Assembly: GCF_943181405.1 (NCBI RefSeq)
Contig: NZ_CALPBY010000002.1
Span: 1 to 64,000 of the forward strand
Source of the DNA: Cellulosimicrobium sp. Marseille-Q4280
GTDB taxonomy: Bacteria > Actinomycetota > Actinomycetes > Actinomycetales > Cellulomonadaceae
Reading direction: 5' to 3'
DNA length: 64,000 nucleotides
The notes below the pieces were generated by a model. It was not told the origin of the DNA and did no database searches. It saw nothing but the letters and a program-made list of their open reading frames with translations. The position numbers and the translations under genes are program-made. Shown in pieces: positions 9,174 through 17,543 of this stretch (positions within the stretch are counted from its first letter, which is position 1; each line of letters begins with the position of its first letter).

Positions 9174-10093
9174 CCGGACCCGGGTCCGTGCCCGACGGCG
9201 CGCCGCCGGAGGGTGCGCCGGCCCGCCTGGTCGCGTGGGCGCCGTCGGGCCTGGGGGAGGTGCACCCCGGCGACGACCTCGCGGTGCTGGTCGGCGACCT
9301 GCTCGCGCGGGACGCGCTCGCGGGCGGGGAGCCGCTCGCCGAGGGCGACGTCGTCGTCGTGACGAGCAAGATCGTGTCCAAGGCGGAGGGTCGGGTGGTC
9401 GCTGCCGACGACCGCGAGCAGGCGATCTCCGACGAGACGGTGCGTGTCGTCGCGACGCGCGAGCGGCCCGGTCTCCCACCGCTGCGGATCGTCGAGAACC
9501 GCCTGGGGCTCGTCATGGCGGCCGCGGGCGTCGACGCCTCGAACACGCCCGAGGGGACGGTCCTGCTCCTGCCGCTCGACCCGGACGCCTCCGCCCGCTC
9601 GCTGCGCGCCGCGCTGCGCGGCCGGTTCGGCGTCGAGCGCCTGGGCGTCGTCGTGACCGACACGATGGGCCGCGCGTGGCGCGACGGCCTCGTCGACGTC
9701 GCGATCGGCGCGGCGGGGGTCGCGGTCGTCGACGACCTGCGGGACGGCGTCGACGCCCACGGGCGACCACTGTCGGTCACCGTGACCGCCGTCGCCGACG
9801 AGGTGGCGTCGGCGAGCGAGCTCGTGCGCGGCAAGGCGGACGGGCGCCCGGTCGCCGTCGTCCGCGGGCTCGGTGCGCACGTGACCGCCGACGACGGGCC
9901 CGGCGCCCGCGTGCTCGTCCGAGCGTCCGCGGACGACCTGTTCCGCGAGGGGAGCGCGGAGGCGCACGCGCGGGGACGCGAGGACGGGTACGCGGAGGGG
10001 TACCGCGACGGCTTCGCCGAGGCGTTCCGCGAGGGCGGGGCCGGTCCGCAGGTCGACCCGCAGGGCCGGGACGGGCGAAACGCCTGGCCGTGA
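9170..10093 (+). CDS. cofE: Coenzyme F420-0:L-glutamate ligase (CofE), single-domain
   Basis: 307 residues, ATG overlapping the previous stop. CofE adds glutamates to F420-0 using GTP. Diagnostic segments: [17 protein letters not shown] (about residues 58-74), RERPGLPP, the [21 protein letters not shown] block and [17 protein letters not shown]. The C-terminal nitroreductase domain that makes mycobacterial FbiB bifunctional is absent. In its place is a tail of about 45 residues with a Gly/aromatic repeat ([21 protein letters not shown] region). No cofC, cofD/fbiA or fbiC is seen in the window. The pairing with an Fgd-type gene and a distant F420-0-type ABC transporter suggests that F420-0 is taken up and only the tail is made here. 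Confidence 0.88.
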   Translation: MTGPGSVPDGAPPEGAPARLVAWAPSGLGEVHPGDDLAVLVGDLLARDALAGGEPLAEGDVVVVTSKIVSKAEGRVVAADDREQAISDETVRVVATRERPGLPPLRIVENRLGLVMAAAGVDASNTPEGTVLLLPLDPDASARSLRAALRGRFGVERLGVVVTDTMGRAWRDGLVDVAIGAAGVAVVDDLRDGVDAHGRPLSVTVTAVADEVASASELVRGKADGRPVAVVRGLGAHVTADDGPGARVLVRASADDLFREGSAEAHARGREDGYAEGYRDGFAEAFREGGAGPQVDPQGRDGRNAWP

Positions 10094-10107
10094 CGGGGGC
10101 GAGCGCC

Positions 10108-10113
10108 TAGCCT
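10108..10113 (+). promoter_or_regulatory. -10 box of leaderless promoter, 128-residue gene
   Basis: TAGCCT ends 6 nt before the ATG at 10120, in a 26-bp gap. No ribosome binding site is seen. Confidence 0.55.
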
Positions 10114-10119
10114 GCCCGG

Positions 10120-10506
10120 ATGCTTCCCTCTTCCTGGATCGAGCACCGCCGACCTGACGACCGCGAGCCCGTGGGCTGGATCCGCCCGGAGGGAGACGAG
10201 TGGGTCGCCGTCTCCCTGCTCGGGCGAGACCTCACGGGGCCGGTCGACTGGCTCGCCGCGGAGGAGGCGCTCGAGGCGACCGGGCTGTCGTGGCTCGCCG
10301 ACGTCTGGACGCTCGAGCAGGACGGCGGCGAGCCGCTGCGCGTGCGCCTCGTGGAGGTGACGCCGGACCGTGTCGTGGTCCAGACCGACGACTTCGGCGC
10401 GATCGACGTCCGCGTCGTCCGGTACGAGCTGCCGTGGCCCGCCCCGGACGCGCTGCGGCCGCGGCGTGCCGGTGACCCCGACGGCTGGGTACCGGTCGGC
10501 GGCTGA
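10120..10506 (+). CDS. Hypothetical protein, 128 residues
   Basis: Not recognised. A small, acidic, Trp-rich soluble protein with no signal peptide or membrane segment. The N-terminal half reads like a beta-rich fold (WIEHRR, VGWIRPEGDEWVAVSLLGR), and a second beta stretch follows near residues 75-105 (LRVRLVEVTPDRVVVQT). Codon use and GC are like the neighbours. It follows cofE by 26 bp on the same strand but has its own TAGCCT box, so it need not be in that operon. Convergent with the SDR gene at 10543. Confidence 0.7.
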   Translation: MLPSSWIEHRRPDDREPVGWIRPEGDEWVAVSLLGRDLTGPVDWLAAEEALEATGLSWLADVWTLEQDGGEPLRVRLVEVTPDRVVVQTDDFGAIDVRVVRYELPWPAPDALRPRRAGDPDGWVPVGG

Positions 10507-10542
10507 GGAGCGAGGGCTCGCACCCGCCCGCCGCCGTCGGCG

Positions 10543-11508
10543 TCAGCCCGCCAGGCCCACGAGGTGGGCGCTGTCGTCCCAGAGGCGTCGGGCCAGCTCG
10601 TCGTCGCGTCCCGCCTCGGACGGCTCCGGCCACGTCATCCGTCCGCGTCGCAGCGCCGCGTAGGAGCGTCCCGGCGGGGGCGCGACGTGCCCGAGCGCGA
10701 GCGCGGAGAGGGCGCGACCGGCGTCGTCGCGACCGTTGAGGGTCGGGTCGAGCCACCGGAGCGGCGCTCCGACCGGGCTGCCGAGGACGGACCACACCGT
10801 CCGCAGCCGCCGGGGGAGTGCGCGGACCAGGCCCGTGCCGAACACCTGACCGGGGTCGAACGCCACCGCTCGCAGCCCGCGCGACCGCAGGTCCTCGACG
10901 CCGGACAGCGCCCGCACCGTGAGGACGGTGCACAGCTTCGACGCCGTGTACGCGTGCTGCCCGGCGCGCCGCGGTCGGTCGTCGCGCCCGGGGTCGCGCT
11001 CGGGGAACGCGAGCAGCGTCGCGTCCGCGTGCCGCGGCGGCGCGAGGCCCGCACGGGTCGCCGGGTCGTGCGCGCCGCTCGTGGTCAGCACGACGACGGC
11101 TCCGTCCGCGAGCAGCGGCAGCAGGAGGCGGAGCACCAGGTAGTGCGCGAGGTGGTTCACCGCGAACGTCGTCTCGAAGCCGTCGGCGGTCCGCTGCTCG
11201 ACGCCCGGCCGGACGACGCCCGCGTTGAGCACGAGCGCGTCGATGCGCCGGTCGCCGAGACGGTACCGGGTCGCGGCCGCGAACTCGCGGACGGAGTCCA
11301 GCCGTGCCAGGTCGAGCGGGACGGCCTCGCCCTCCGACGTCGTCCCCCGCGCCCCGACGAGCACCCGGGCGCGCCCGGGCTCCGCGAGCCGTCGTGCGGC
11401 GACCAGCCCGAACCCCGAGGTGCCGCCGGTCATGACGACCGTCGACGTCGCCCGTCGCGGCGCCGGAACCCGGCCCTGTCGGCCCGGCCGACCCTCCACC
11501 GTGGTCAT
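10543..11508 (-). CDS. Short-chain dehydrogenase/reductase (SDR)
   Basis: 321 residues. NAD(P)-binding Rossmann fold of the classical/retinol-dehydrogenase-like SDR type. The nucleotide motif is TGGTSGFGLVAARRLAE (about residues 27-43), NAGVV and NHLAHYLVLRLLLP lie in the middle, and the catalytic YTASK pair is near residue 190. Substrate unknown. The ATG overlaps the stop of the upstream NmrA-type gene (ATGA), so the two form an operon. This operon is divergent from an AraC-type regulator that probably controls it. Confidence 0.82.
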   Translation of the reverse strand: MTTVEGRPGRQGRVPAPRRATSTVVMTGGTSGFGLVAARRLAEPGRARVLVGARGTTSEGEAVPLDLARLDSVREFAAATRYRLGDRRIDALVLNAGVVRPGVEQRTADGFETTFAVNHLAHYLVLRLLLPLLADGAVVVLTTSGAHDPATRAGLAPPRHADATLLAFPERDPGRDDRPRRAGQHAYTASKLCTVLTVRALSGVEDLRSRGLRAVAFDPGQVFGTGLVRALPRRLRTVWSVLGSPVGAPLRWLDPTLNGRDDAGRALSALALGHVAPPPGRSYAALRRGRMTWPEPSEAGRDDELARRLWDDSAHLVGLAG

Positions 11509-12383
11509 CTCGCCGGTGCCGGATCGACAGCTGCGGCGACGACGTGCCGCAGCGTGACCTCCAGCGGGGTGGTGCACCGGTGCACCCGGTCCCCGCGCGG
11601 TCGGAGGAGGCCCTGTGCGCCGGCGTCGGCGAGGGCGACGAGCTCGTGGGCGAAGGGCTCGGGAACGCCCGATGCGGTCAGGGTCGGCACGCGGTCGTCC
11701 CGGGGGACGACCACGACCTCGAGGTGTCGCCCGAGCGCCGCTCCCAGCAGCTCGGCGACCTGGCGCTCGCTGTACGCGGGCCCGTCGAGGTCGACGACCT
11801 CGTCGGCCTGCGGTGGCGCGAGGAGCGACAGCGCGACGAGCTCGCCGACGTCGCGGGTCGCGACCATCGGCACCGGTCCGTCCGGGTCGTCGTCGAGGAC
11901 GGGGTAGACGCCGGCGGTCGTCGCGGCCGGCAGGGCGTCCTCCACCTTCTCCTGGAAGTGCGCGGACCGGACGACGCTCAGCGTCGCGCCCGTGCGACGC
12001 AGCCCGCGCTCGAGATGGTGGAGCCACCGGATCGGGCCGGTGCCCTCGACCAGGTCGGCTCCGACCGACGACAGCACGACGACGTGCCCGACGCCGCTCG
12101 CCCCGACGGCGCCGGCGATCGAGTCGGCGAGCGCACGATGCCCCGCGTCGCCGGCGGTCTCGTCGGTGGGGAGGAGGACGAACGCTCCGTCGCTTCCCCG
12201 GAGCGCCGCGGTCAGGGCCGCACCGTCCCCGAGGTCGGCCACCGCGACCTCGGCCCCGCGGGCGGCCCACGCCTCGCCCCGGGCGGGATCTCGCACGACC
12301 GTCCGCACGGGGGCACCCCGGCGCAGCAGCTCCGCCGCCGCCGCCGACCCGACGTGTCCGGTCGCTCCGGTGATCGTGTACAT
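11505..12383 (-). CDS. NmrA-type NAD(P)H-binding protein (copy 1)
   Basis: 292 residues. Atypical SDR of the NmrA/quinone-oxidoreductase type: TITGATGHVGSAAAAELLRRG at the N-terminus binds NAD(P), then VVVLSSVGAD and SVVRSAHFQEKVEDALP in the middle. Proteins of this kind act as NADPH-dependent quinone/aldehyde reductases or redox sensors; which applies is unknown. First gene of a two-gene operon with the SDR at 10543. It is divergent (112 bp) from an AraC-family gene. The same arrangement with paralogous proteins occurs again at 17.5-20.1 kb. Confidence 0.8.
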   Translation of the reverse strand: MYTITGATGHVGSAAAAELLRRGAPVRTVVRDPARGEAWAARGAEVAVADLGDGAALTAALRGSDGAFVLLPTDETAGDAGHRALADSIAGAVGASGVGHVVVLSSVGADLVEGTGPIRWLHHLERGLRRTGATLSVVRSAHFQEKVEDALPAATTAGVYPVLDDDPDGPVPMVATRDVGELVALSLLAPPQADEVVDLDGPAYSERQVAELLGAALGRHLEVVVVPRDDRVPTLTASGVPEPFAHELVALADAGAQGLLRPRGDRVHRCTTPLEVTLRHVVAAAVDPAPAR

Positions 12384-12483
12384 CGCCGCCTCCTCGCGTC
12401 GTTCCGTCCTCCTGTGCTCCCAGTGAAGCGAGGCAGCGGGGGAGGGTCCATGTCCGGGACGCGCGATCGCCTGTCCGTGCGTC

Positions 12484-12489
12484 TACCGT
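12484..12489 (+). promoter_or_regulatory. -10 box of leaderless promoter, AraC-type gene copy 1
   Basis: TACCGT ends 6 nt before the GTG at 12496. It lies in the 112-bp divergent region that must also hold the promoter of the NmrA/SDR operon. Confidence 0.55.
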
Positions 12490-12495
12490 GAGGAC

Positions 12496-13509
12496 GTGGA
12501 TCCGTTCGCCGACCTCCTGGACGGCGTCCGCGCCCGGACGGCGGCCTTCTGCCAGGCCGTTCTCGAGCCGCCGTGGGCGCTGCGCATCGCCGACGGGGCG
12601 CCGCTCGCGCTCGTCATGACGATGCGGGGGCAGGCCTGGGTGGTGCCCGACGGCGGAGAGCCCGTGCACCTGCGGACGGGTGACGTCGCGCTCGTCAAGG
12701 GCCTGGCGCCGTACACGGTGGCCGACGACCCTGCGACGGTCCCCACGGTCGTCGTCCTGCCGGAGGACCGGTTGCGGACGACGGAGGGCGTCGACGTGAC
12801 GGACGAGCTGCTGCGCGCATGGCGCTCCGCCGGGGCCGGGGCCGACGGCACGACCGTCGTCGCGAGCGGCACGTACCGCGTGACCGGCGACGTGACGGCA
12901 CGCCTGCTCAGCGCGCTGCCGTCGGTCGTGCTGGTCCGTCGGGCCGAGGTCGAGGGACCCGTGATGTCGCTCCTCGGCAGCGAGGTCGGGCGCGACGGCC
13001 CGGGTCAGCAGGTGCTCCTCGACCGCCTCCTCGACCTGGCGCTCATCGAGACGCTCCGGGCGTGGTTCGCCCGCCCGGGATCCGCGGCGCCGGGGTGGTA
13101 CCGCGCGCAGGGCGACGCCGTGGCCGGACCGGCGCTGCGGGCCCTCCACGACGACCCGGCGCGGCCCTGGACCGTCGCGGAGCTGGCCGCGGACGTCGGC
13201 TGCTCCCGGGCGGCCCTCGCGCGCCGGTTCACCACTCTCGTCGGCGAGCCCCCGATGACGTACCTGCGGGACTGGCGGATCGCGCTCGCCGCGGACCTCC
13301 TGCGCTCGACGGATCTCACGGTCGACGCGATCGCGCGACGGGTCGGGTACGCCAACCCGTTCGCACTGAGCGTCGCCTTCAAGCGGGCGCGCGGCACGTC
13401 GCCCGCACGACATCGCGCGGGCGACGCGGCCGTGCCTCCCGCGAGGGAACCGGGAGGGGGCGACTCGTCCCGTCCGCGGGCTCAGCCCGCGTCGGTCGTG
13501 CCCTCGTAG
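12496..13509 (+). CDS. AraC-family transcriptional regulator with cupin-type N-terminal domain (copy 1)
   Basis: 337 residues, GTG start. The N-terminal half (about residues 5-170) is a cupin-like sensor domain (PPWALRIADGAPLALV, LRTGDVALVKG). The C-terminal double helix-turn-helix (about 215-310) has the AraC signature VGYANPFALSVAFKRARGTSPARHR. It is divergent from the NmrA/SDR operon and is the natural candidate regulator of it. Clearly paralogous to the AraC protein at 17544-18503: both share GEPPMTYL, PGWYRA and the same domain order. The last 28 bp overlap, tail to tail, the 3' end of the VOC-family gene. Confidence 0.85.
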   Translation: MDPFADLLDGVRARTAAFCQAVLEPPWALRIADGAPLALVMTMRGQAWVVPDGGEPVHLRTGDVALVKGLAPYTVADDPATVPTVVVLPEDRLRTTEGVDVTDELLRAWRSAGAGADGTTVVASGTYRVTGDVTARLLSALPSVVLVRRAEVEGPVMSLLGSEVGRDGPGQQVLLDRLLDLALIETLRAWFARPGSAAPGWYRAQGDAVAGPALRALHDDPARPWTVAELAADVGCSRAALARRFTTLVGEPPMTYLRDWRIALAADLLRSTDLTVDAIARRVGYANPFALSVAFKRARGTSPARHRAGDAAVPPAREPGGGDSSRPRAQPASVVPS

Positions 13510-13847
13510 AGGCCGACATGGTTGCCGTCGGCGTCGGTGAAGATGGCCCACCACGACGTCGGGCTGATCTCCGAGCGCTCCATGACGACGGTGCCGCCGA
13601 GCTCACGGACCTTGGCGAGGGTGTCGTCGATCGAGTCGACCTCCACGTAGCTGCGCGGCTGCGTGAAGCCCTCCGAGCGCGGGGCGAGCCCGCCACCGCT
13701 GATCTTGTTGGGTGCCTGCCACATCGGGTAGCCCTCGAAGCCCGGGACCTCGGCGATCTGCCAGCCGAACAGCTCGCCGTAGAAGGTCGTCGCTCGGCTC
13801 GTGTCGCTGACCGGGATGTCGATGTGGGTGATGTCGCCGTGCGCCAC
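13482..13847 (-). CDS. VOC (glyoxalase/bleomycin-resistance) family protein
   Basis: 121 residues from a GTG at 13847 with GGAGG 4 nt upstream. Single pair of betaalphabeta-beta-beta-beta modules: HIDIPVSDTSRATTFYGELFGWQ at the start and TVVMERSEISPTSWWAIFTDADGNHVGLYEG at the end. The ends carry the His and Glu positions that bind metal in glyoxalase-like enzymes. VOC proteins of this size form dimers; the substrate is unknown. Tail-to-tail overlap of 28 bp with the AraC-type gene. Confidence 0.78.
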   Translation of the reverse strand: MAHGDITHIDIPVSDTSRATTFYGELFGWQIAEVPGFEGYPMWQAPNKISGGGLAPRSEGFTQPRSYVEVDSIDDTLAKVRELGGTVVMERSEISPTSWWAIFTDADGNHVGLYEGTTDAG

Positions 13848-13899
13848 GATGCCTCCGAGCCCCGATGATCGGCGGACGGGACCGCCCGCCTCCGCCAGG

Positions 13900-15150
13900 C
13901 TAGGACGTCTCGGCCGCCCCGTCACCCCTCCCCGGGTCGGCCGGTGCGGACCCGGCGCCGTCCGGGGCCGTGTGCTCGGCCGTCGCGACGAGGCCCGGCG
14001 CCGCCTCGCGGGCGGTCTCCTCCGGCGACTCGTCGGGCGACCCGTCGAGCGGCTCTGCGGCGCGCGGCGGTCCGTCGTCGGGCGTCGTCGTCGTGACGGC
14101 GCCGGCCGCCACGTCGTCGCCCGAGAGCCAGCGCAACCAGCCGGAGCGCGGGTCGCCCTCCAGCAGCAGCGCGCGGACGAGCAGCGTGAGCGGGATGGCG
14201 AGGATCGCGCCGAGCGGGCCGATGACGAACGTCCAGAAGACGACGGACACGAAGCTCAGGGTGAGGCTGAGGTTCACGGCGTCGGCGACGAACTTGGGCT
14301 GGACGAGCACCTGCAGGACCACGTTGACGACGCAGTAGACCGCGACCACGCCGAGCGCGAGCTGCCAGCCCCCGACGACGAACGCCATGATCGCCGGCGG
14401 GACGAGGCCGAGGACGAACCCGATGTTCGGCACGAAGTTCGTGACGAAGGCCAGGATCGCCCACACGACGGGCGCCGGGACGCCGAGGATCGTCAACGCG
14501 ATGCCGTCGATGACCGCGACGACGGCGCCGAACGACGCGTTGACGACGAAGTAGCGGCGCACGCCGCCGCTGAACCGCGTCGCGCGGTCGATCGGCCCGG
14601 CCTGGCTCGCGCCGAAGACGTCGTACGCCGTCGAGTACCGGGCACCGTCCGCGGCCATGAAGATGGCGTACGCGAGAACGAAGAAGAAGGCCGTCGCGAT
14701 GCCGAGCACGACGCTGCTCACGTCACCCGCCAGCGACAGGAGACGCGCCGGCTCGAGCCAGGCCGTCGCGGCGTCGGCGATGTCCGTGTCGATACCGAGC
14801 GCGGCGAGCTGGTCGACGAGGTCGAGCATCGCCTGCTGGAGCTGCGGGAGGTACGACTGCACGAGGTCGGCGAACTGGAAGCCCGCGAAGACGAGCATCG
14901 CGAGCAGCGCGGCGAGGATGAGGTAGGCGACGACGATCACGGCGGTCGTGGCGGCCCATCGCGGCCACCCGCGCCGCTCGAGCGGATGACGCACCGGGTG
15001 GCAGATGATGACGATCACCGCGGCGAGGAGGATCGGGGCGACCACGTCGTTGGCCGCGTAGAGACCGGCGAGCACGACGACCCCCGCGGCGAGCGTGAGC
15101 AGCGTGCGGGTCGCGGGGGCGAGCGAGGGCGCGGCGGGTGTCGACGTCAC
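13900..15150 (-). CDS. AI-2E family transporter (PF01594-type membrane protein)
   Basis: 416 residues, GTG start. Eight or so hydrophobic segments with the family layout: two N-terminal helices, a long soluble loop around residues 90-150, and the conserved block near 220-330 (FVTNFVPNIGFVLGLVPPAI, then GPLGAILAIPLTLLVRALLL). The last 70 residues are a Pro/Glu/Ala-rich cytoplasmic tail. Family members were named for autoinducer-2 export, but others are Na+/H+ antiporters or of unknown role, so transport of AI-2 is not claimed. Ends 20 bp before the next gene on the same strand begins its 3' end. Confidence 0.82.
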   Translation of the reverse strand: MTSTPAAPSLAPATRTLLTLAAGVVVLAGLYAANDVVAPILLAAVIVIICHPVRHPLERRGWPRWAATTAVIVVAYLILAALLAMLVFAGFQFADLVQSYLPQLQQAMLDLVDQLAALGIDTDIADAATAWLEPARLLSLAGDVSSVVLGIATAFFFVLAYAIFMAADGARYSTAYDVFGASQAGPIDRATRFSGGVRRYFVVNASFGAVVAVIDGIALTILGVPAPVVWAILAFVTNFVPNIGFVLGLVPPAIMAFVVGGWQLALGVVAVYCVVNVVLQVLVQPKFVADAVNLSLTLSFVSVVFWTFVIGPLGAILAIPLTLLVRALLLEGDPRSGWLRWLSGDDVAAGAVTTTTPDDGPPRAAEPLDGSPDESPEETAREAAPGLVATAEHTAPDGAGSAPADPGRGDGAAETS

Positions 15151-15169
15151 GCGCCGACAGTAGCGGGCG

Positions 15170-15763
15170 TCAGGCCTTCGCGGCCTTCGCCGCGGCCTTC
15201 TGCTCCTTCTTGAAGGCCCGGACCTCGATGAGCGACTCGGCGCTCGTCACGTCGGCGATCGAGCGTCGCGAGCCGTCGTCGCCGTAGCTCCCGGCAGCCT
15301 CGCGCCACCCGGACGGCTCGACGCCGCGCTGCTTGCCGAGGAGCGCGAGGAAGATCTTGGCCTTCTGCTCCCCGAAGCCCGGGAGCGCGCGGAGCCGGGC
15401 GAGCACCTCGGCGCCCGTGGGCGCACCGTCGGCGCCGGGTCGCGTCCAGACCTGCGTGACGTCGCCGTCGTAGTCGTCCACGACCGCGTGCGCGAGCGCC
15501 TGGACCCGTGCCGCCATGGAACGGCCGTAGCGGTGGATCGCCGGAGGCGTGGTCGCCAGGGTCACGAACGCGTCCGGGTCGGCGTCGGCGATCGCGTGGG
15601 GATCGACAGACCCGAGGCGGTCGCGGATCTTGCGCGGGCCGGCGAAGGCGTGCTCCATCGGGTACTGCTGGTCGAGCAGCATGCCGACGAGCAGCGCGAA
15701 CGGGTCGCTCGACAGGAGCGCGTCGGTCTCGGGGTCTCCGGTGATCCACAGGTCGCGTGCCAT
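15170..15763 (-). CDS. HhH-GPD-type base-excision DNA repair protein
   Basis: 197 residues from the ATG at 15763; an ATG three codons upstream (15772) is also possible. Helix-hairpin-helix glycosylase fold: LLVGMLLDQQYPMEHAFAGP at the N-terminus and ARLRALPGFGEQKAKIFLALLGKQ, which contains the HhH (LPGFGEQKA), at about residues 125-150. The C-terminal Lys/Ala-rich tail looks disordered. Related actinobacterial proteins are annotated as HhH-GPD-type repair proteins. They lack the iron-sulfur cluster of endonuclease III, and no CxnC cluster is seen here. The damaged base recognised is unknown. Confidence 0.8.
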   Translation of the reverse strand: MARDLWITGDPETDALLSSDPFALLVGMLLDQQYPMEHAFAGPRKIRDRLGSVDPHAIADADPDAFVTLATTPPAIHRYGRSMAARVQALAHAVVDDYDGDVTQVWTRPGADGAPTGAEVLARLRALPGFGEQKAKIFLALLGKQRGVEPSGWREAAGSYGDDGSRRSIADVTSAESLIEVRAFKKEQKAAAKAAKA

Positions 15764-15863
15764 GCGTCCCATGATGACAGCCCCGCGAGGAGGCGGTGCC
15801 GCTGCCGGATAGACGGCCCGCGGGCCGGTCCGGTCGGCCCCGCGAACCCGTGCCTCCGGGCCG

Positions 15864-15892
15864 TTGACAGCCGGTGCCCGCCAGAGGACCGT
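15864..15892 (+). promoter_or_regulatory. Promoter of AMIN-like secreted protein gene
   Basis: A consensus -35 TTGACA (15864-15869) is followed after 17 nt by GACCGT (15887-15892). It lies upstream of a gene with a good GAAGGAG ribosome binding site. Confidence 0.55.
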
Positions 15893-15916
15893 GAGAGGGG
15901 TACGAAGGAGTACGCC

Positions 15917-16495
15917 ATGCGTCGTCGAGTGCTCGTCTGGATGTCCGTCCTGTCGCTGCTGCTCACGGGAGCGTTGCTGACGGGGACCGTCGCCACGGCC
16001 CCCGCGGCGTCGGCCCATCCGTACTGCGGGCAGGTCTGGGGCTCGCTCGCGAAGGGCGCGCCGGGCATGTCCGCCGGTCGGCTGACCGACGTCCGTGCCG
16101 GCCGCCACGGCTGCTTCGACCGGCTCGTGCTCGACGTCGACGCCCCGCTCACCGCGTGGTCGGTGCGCTACGTGAGCCAGGTCGTCATGGACGGCTCGGG
16201 GGCCGTCGTCCCGGTCCGGGGCGGGGCGCGGCTGGAGGTCGTGGCACGTGTCGGTGTCATCCCGACCGATGCGTTCTTCACCGGCGTGGGAGGCACGCTC
16301 GTCGACACGTCCGGCTACCGCACGTTCCGTCACGTCGCGTGGGCCGGCAGCTTCGAGGGCGTGACGACGGTCGGGCTCGGGGTGCGGGCGCGGCTGCCGT
16401 TCCGCGCGTTCGTCCTCGCCGGCCCAGGCTCCGGGTCCCGGCTCGTCGTCGACGTCGGGCACGAGTGGTGCGCGACGGGCCACCGGGACTGCTGA
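15917..16495 (+). CDS. Secreted AMIN-like domain protein
   Basis: 192 residues with GAAGGAG 6 nt before the ATG. A Sec signal peptide (RRRVLVW, then a Leu/Thr-rich core, cleaved after about residue 33 at ASA-HP). The mature part has the GCFDRLVLDVD, VSQVVMDGSGAVVPVRGG, FRHVAWAGSFEGVTTVGLGVR and RLVVDVGHEW pattern of the actinobacterial AMIN-like domain. AMIN-type domains bind cell-wall material or mediate envelope localisation. Cysteines in CG, GCF and at the C-terminus (ATGHRDC) could form disulfides. Stand-alone, with its own promoter. No catalytic residues are evident. Confidence 0.72.
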   Translation: MRRRVLVWMSVLSLLLTGALLTGTVATAPAASAHPYCGQVWGSLAKGAPGMSAGRLTDVRAGRHGCFDRLVLDVDAPLTAWSVRYVSQVVMDGSGAVVPVRGGARLEVVARVGVIPTDAFFTGVGGTLVDTSGYRTFRHVAWAGSFEGVTTVGLGVRARLPFRAFVLAGPGSGSRLVVDVGHEWCATGHRDC

Positions 16496-16546
16496 GGCCG
16501 GCGGAGGCCTGCGAAGGCCGGAGGGCGGGAGGAGGTCCTCTCCGGG

Positions 16547-16948
16547 TCAGGGCAGGGTACGGAGCCGCCCGGTGCGGAACTCCTCGACGCCGGTGCGGCG
16601 CAAAACGGCGCTCGTCCAGCCCGGCAGGAGCGCGAGGCCGCCCTCCCCGGTGAGGCGGCGGACGTCGTCGACCGCGTAGTCGACACCGCGTCGCTCGAGC
16701 ACGAACGACCCGGCGGCGTCGACGTTGCGCACCCAGTCGACGTCCGGGCCGTACGTGAGGGCGAGGACCACGCGCACGTGCTCGCCCCCACGGTAGGCGA
16801 ACGCGAACACGGGCGTCCGGTACTCGCGCCCGCTGCGGCGTCCGACGTGGCGGACCACCGCCATCGGCCCGATCCCCGTCGCGACCCGCAGCATCACGGG
16901 GTTGAGCACGTGCTTGTTCGTCCGGGTGACCCAGTGCGGCATCGGCAT
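16547..16948 (-). CDS. Deazaflavin (F420)-dependent nitroreductase family protein (Ddn-like)
   Basis: 133 residues, a small split-barrel fold. RHVGRRSGREYRTPVFAF (about residues 33-50) is the family's F420-phosphate-binding turn, and LALTYGPDVDWVRNVDAAG follows as in mycobacterial Ddn relatives. Such enzymes use F420H2 to reduce quinones or xenobiotics. With the Fgd-type enzyme, CofE and the PPOX-type protein it makes a fourth F420-linked gene within 13 kb. Divergent from the phosphoesterase gene (49 bp). Confidence 0.75.
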   Translation of the reverse strand: MPMPHWVTRTNKHVLNPVMLRVATGIGPMAVVRHVGRRSGREYRTPVFAFAYRGGEHVRVVLALTYGPDVDWVRNVDAAGSFVLERRGVDYAVDDVRRLTGEGGLALLPGWTSAVLRRTGVEEFRTGRLRTLP

Positions 16949-16985
16949 GCCCCATGGTCGCGCGGCGGGGCGAGGTCGCGCGACC

Positions 16986-16991
16986 TATCGT
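16986..16991 (+). promoter_or_regulatory. -10 box of leaderless promoter, phosphoesterase gene
   Basis: TATCGT ends 6 nt before the GTG at 16998, in a 49-bp divergent gap. Confidence 0.55.
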
Positions 16992-16997
16992 GACGAG

Positions 16998-17501
16998 GTG
17001 CCGACCCGACTGCTGCTCCTCAGCGACACGCACGTGCCCGCACGCGCCCGGGTGCTCCCCGAACAGGTGTGGCGCGCCGTCGACGCCGCGGACGTCGTCG
17101 TGCACGCCGGGGACTGGGTGGACGGTGCGCTCCTCGACCAGCTCGAGGCGCGCGCGGAGCGGCTCGTCGGCGTCGCGGGCAACAACGACGGCCCCGAGCT
17201 GCACGCCCGGCTGCCGGAGGTGGCGCGGACGACGGTCGAGGGGCTGCGCGTCGCCGTCGTGCACGAGACCGGTGGCAAGGACGGGCGCGAGCGCCGCGCG
17301 GACGCCGCGTACCCGGACACGGACCTGCTCGTCTTCGGGCACAGCCACATCCCCTGGGACACCACGACACCCGGCGGCATGCGGCTGCTCAACCCCGGCT
17401 CGCCGACGGACCGTCGACGCCAGCCGGTCGGCACGTACCTCACCGCGGTGGTCGACGACGGGATCCTGCGCGACGTCGTGCTCGTCCCGGTCGAGCGGTG
17501 A
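16998..17501 (+). CDS. YfcE/MJ0936-type metallophosphoesterase
   Basis: 167 residues. Calcineurin-like phosphoesterase of the small YfcE class. Metal ligands are visible in order: LLSDTHV (DxH), HAGDW (GDxx), VAGNNDG (GNND), VVHETGG (H) and FGHSHIPW (GHSH). This set gives a complete dimetal centre. Family enzymes hydrolyse phosphodiesters or phosphomonoesters in vitro; the natural substrate is unknown. The leaderless GTG start was chosen because it begins directly at the first beta strand and follows a TATCGT box by 6 nt. Confidence 0.82.
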   Translation: MPTRLLLLSDTHVPARARVLPEQVWRAVDAADVVVHAGDWVDGALLDQLEARAERLVGVAGNNDGPELHARLPEVARTTVEGLRVAVVHETGGKDGRERRADAAYPDTDLLVFGHSHIPWDTTTPGGMRLLNPGSPTDRRRQPVGTYLTAVVDDGILRDVVLVPVER

Positions 17502-17543
17502 GCGCGCCGGGCGCCCGCGCGGCCCGGTCCGGTCGCGGTCCGG

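Noticed and set aside
3324-9479. A 2,051-codon open frame on the minus strand
   Set aside because: It runs antisense or out of frame across the baeRF2-like, valS, Fgd-type and cofE genes, is extremely Arg/Pro/Ala-rich and has no domain. It is a product of high GC, which makes stops rare.
10543-13554. A 1,003-codon minus-strand frame containing the SDR
   Set aside because: Only the last 321 codons are SDR; the rest is out of frame with the NmrA gene and antisense to the AraC gene. The ATGA overlap at 11505-11508 sets the true SDR start.
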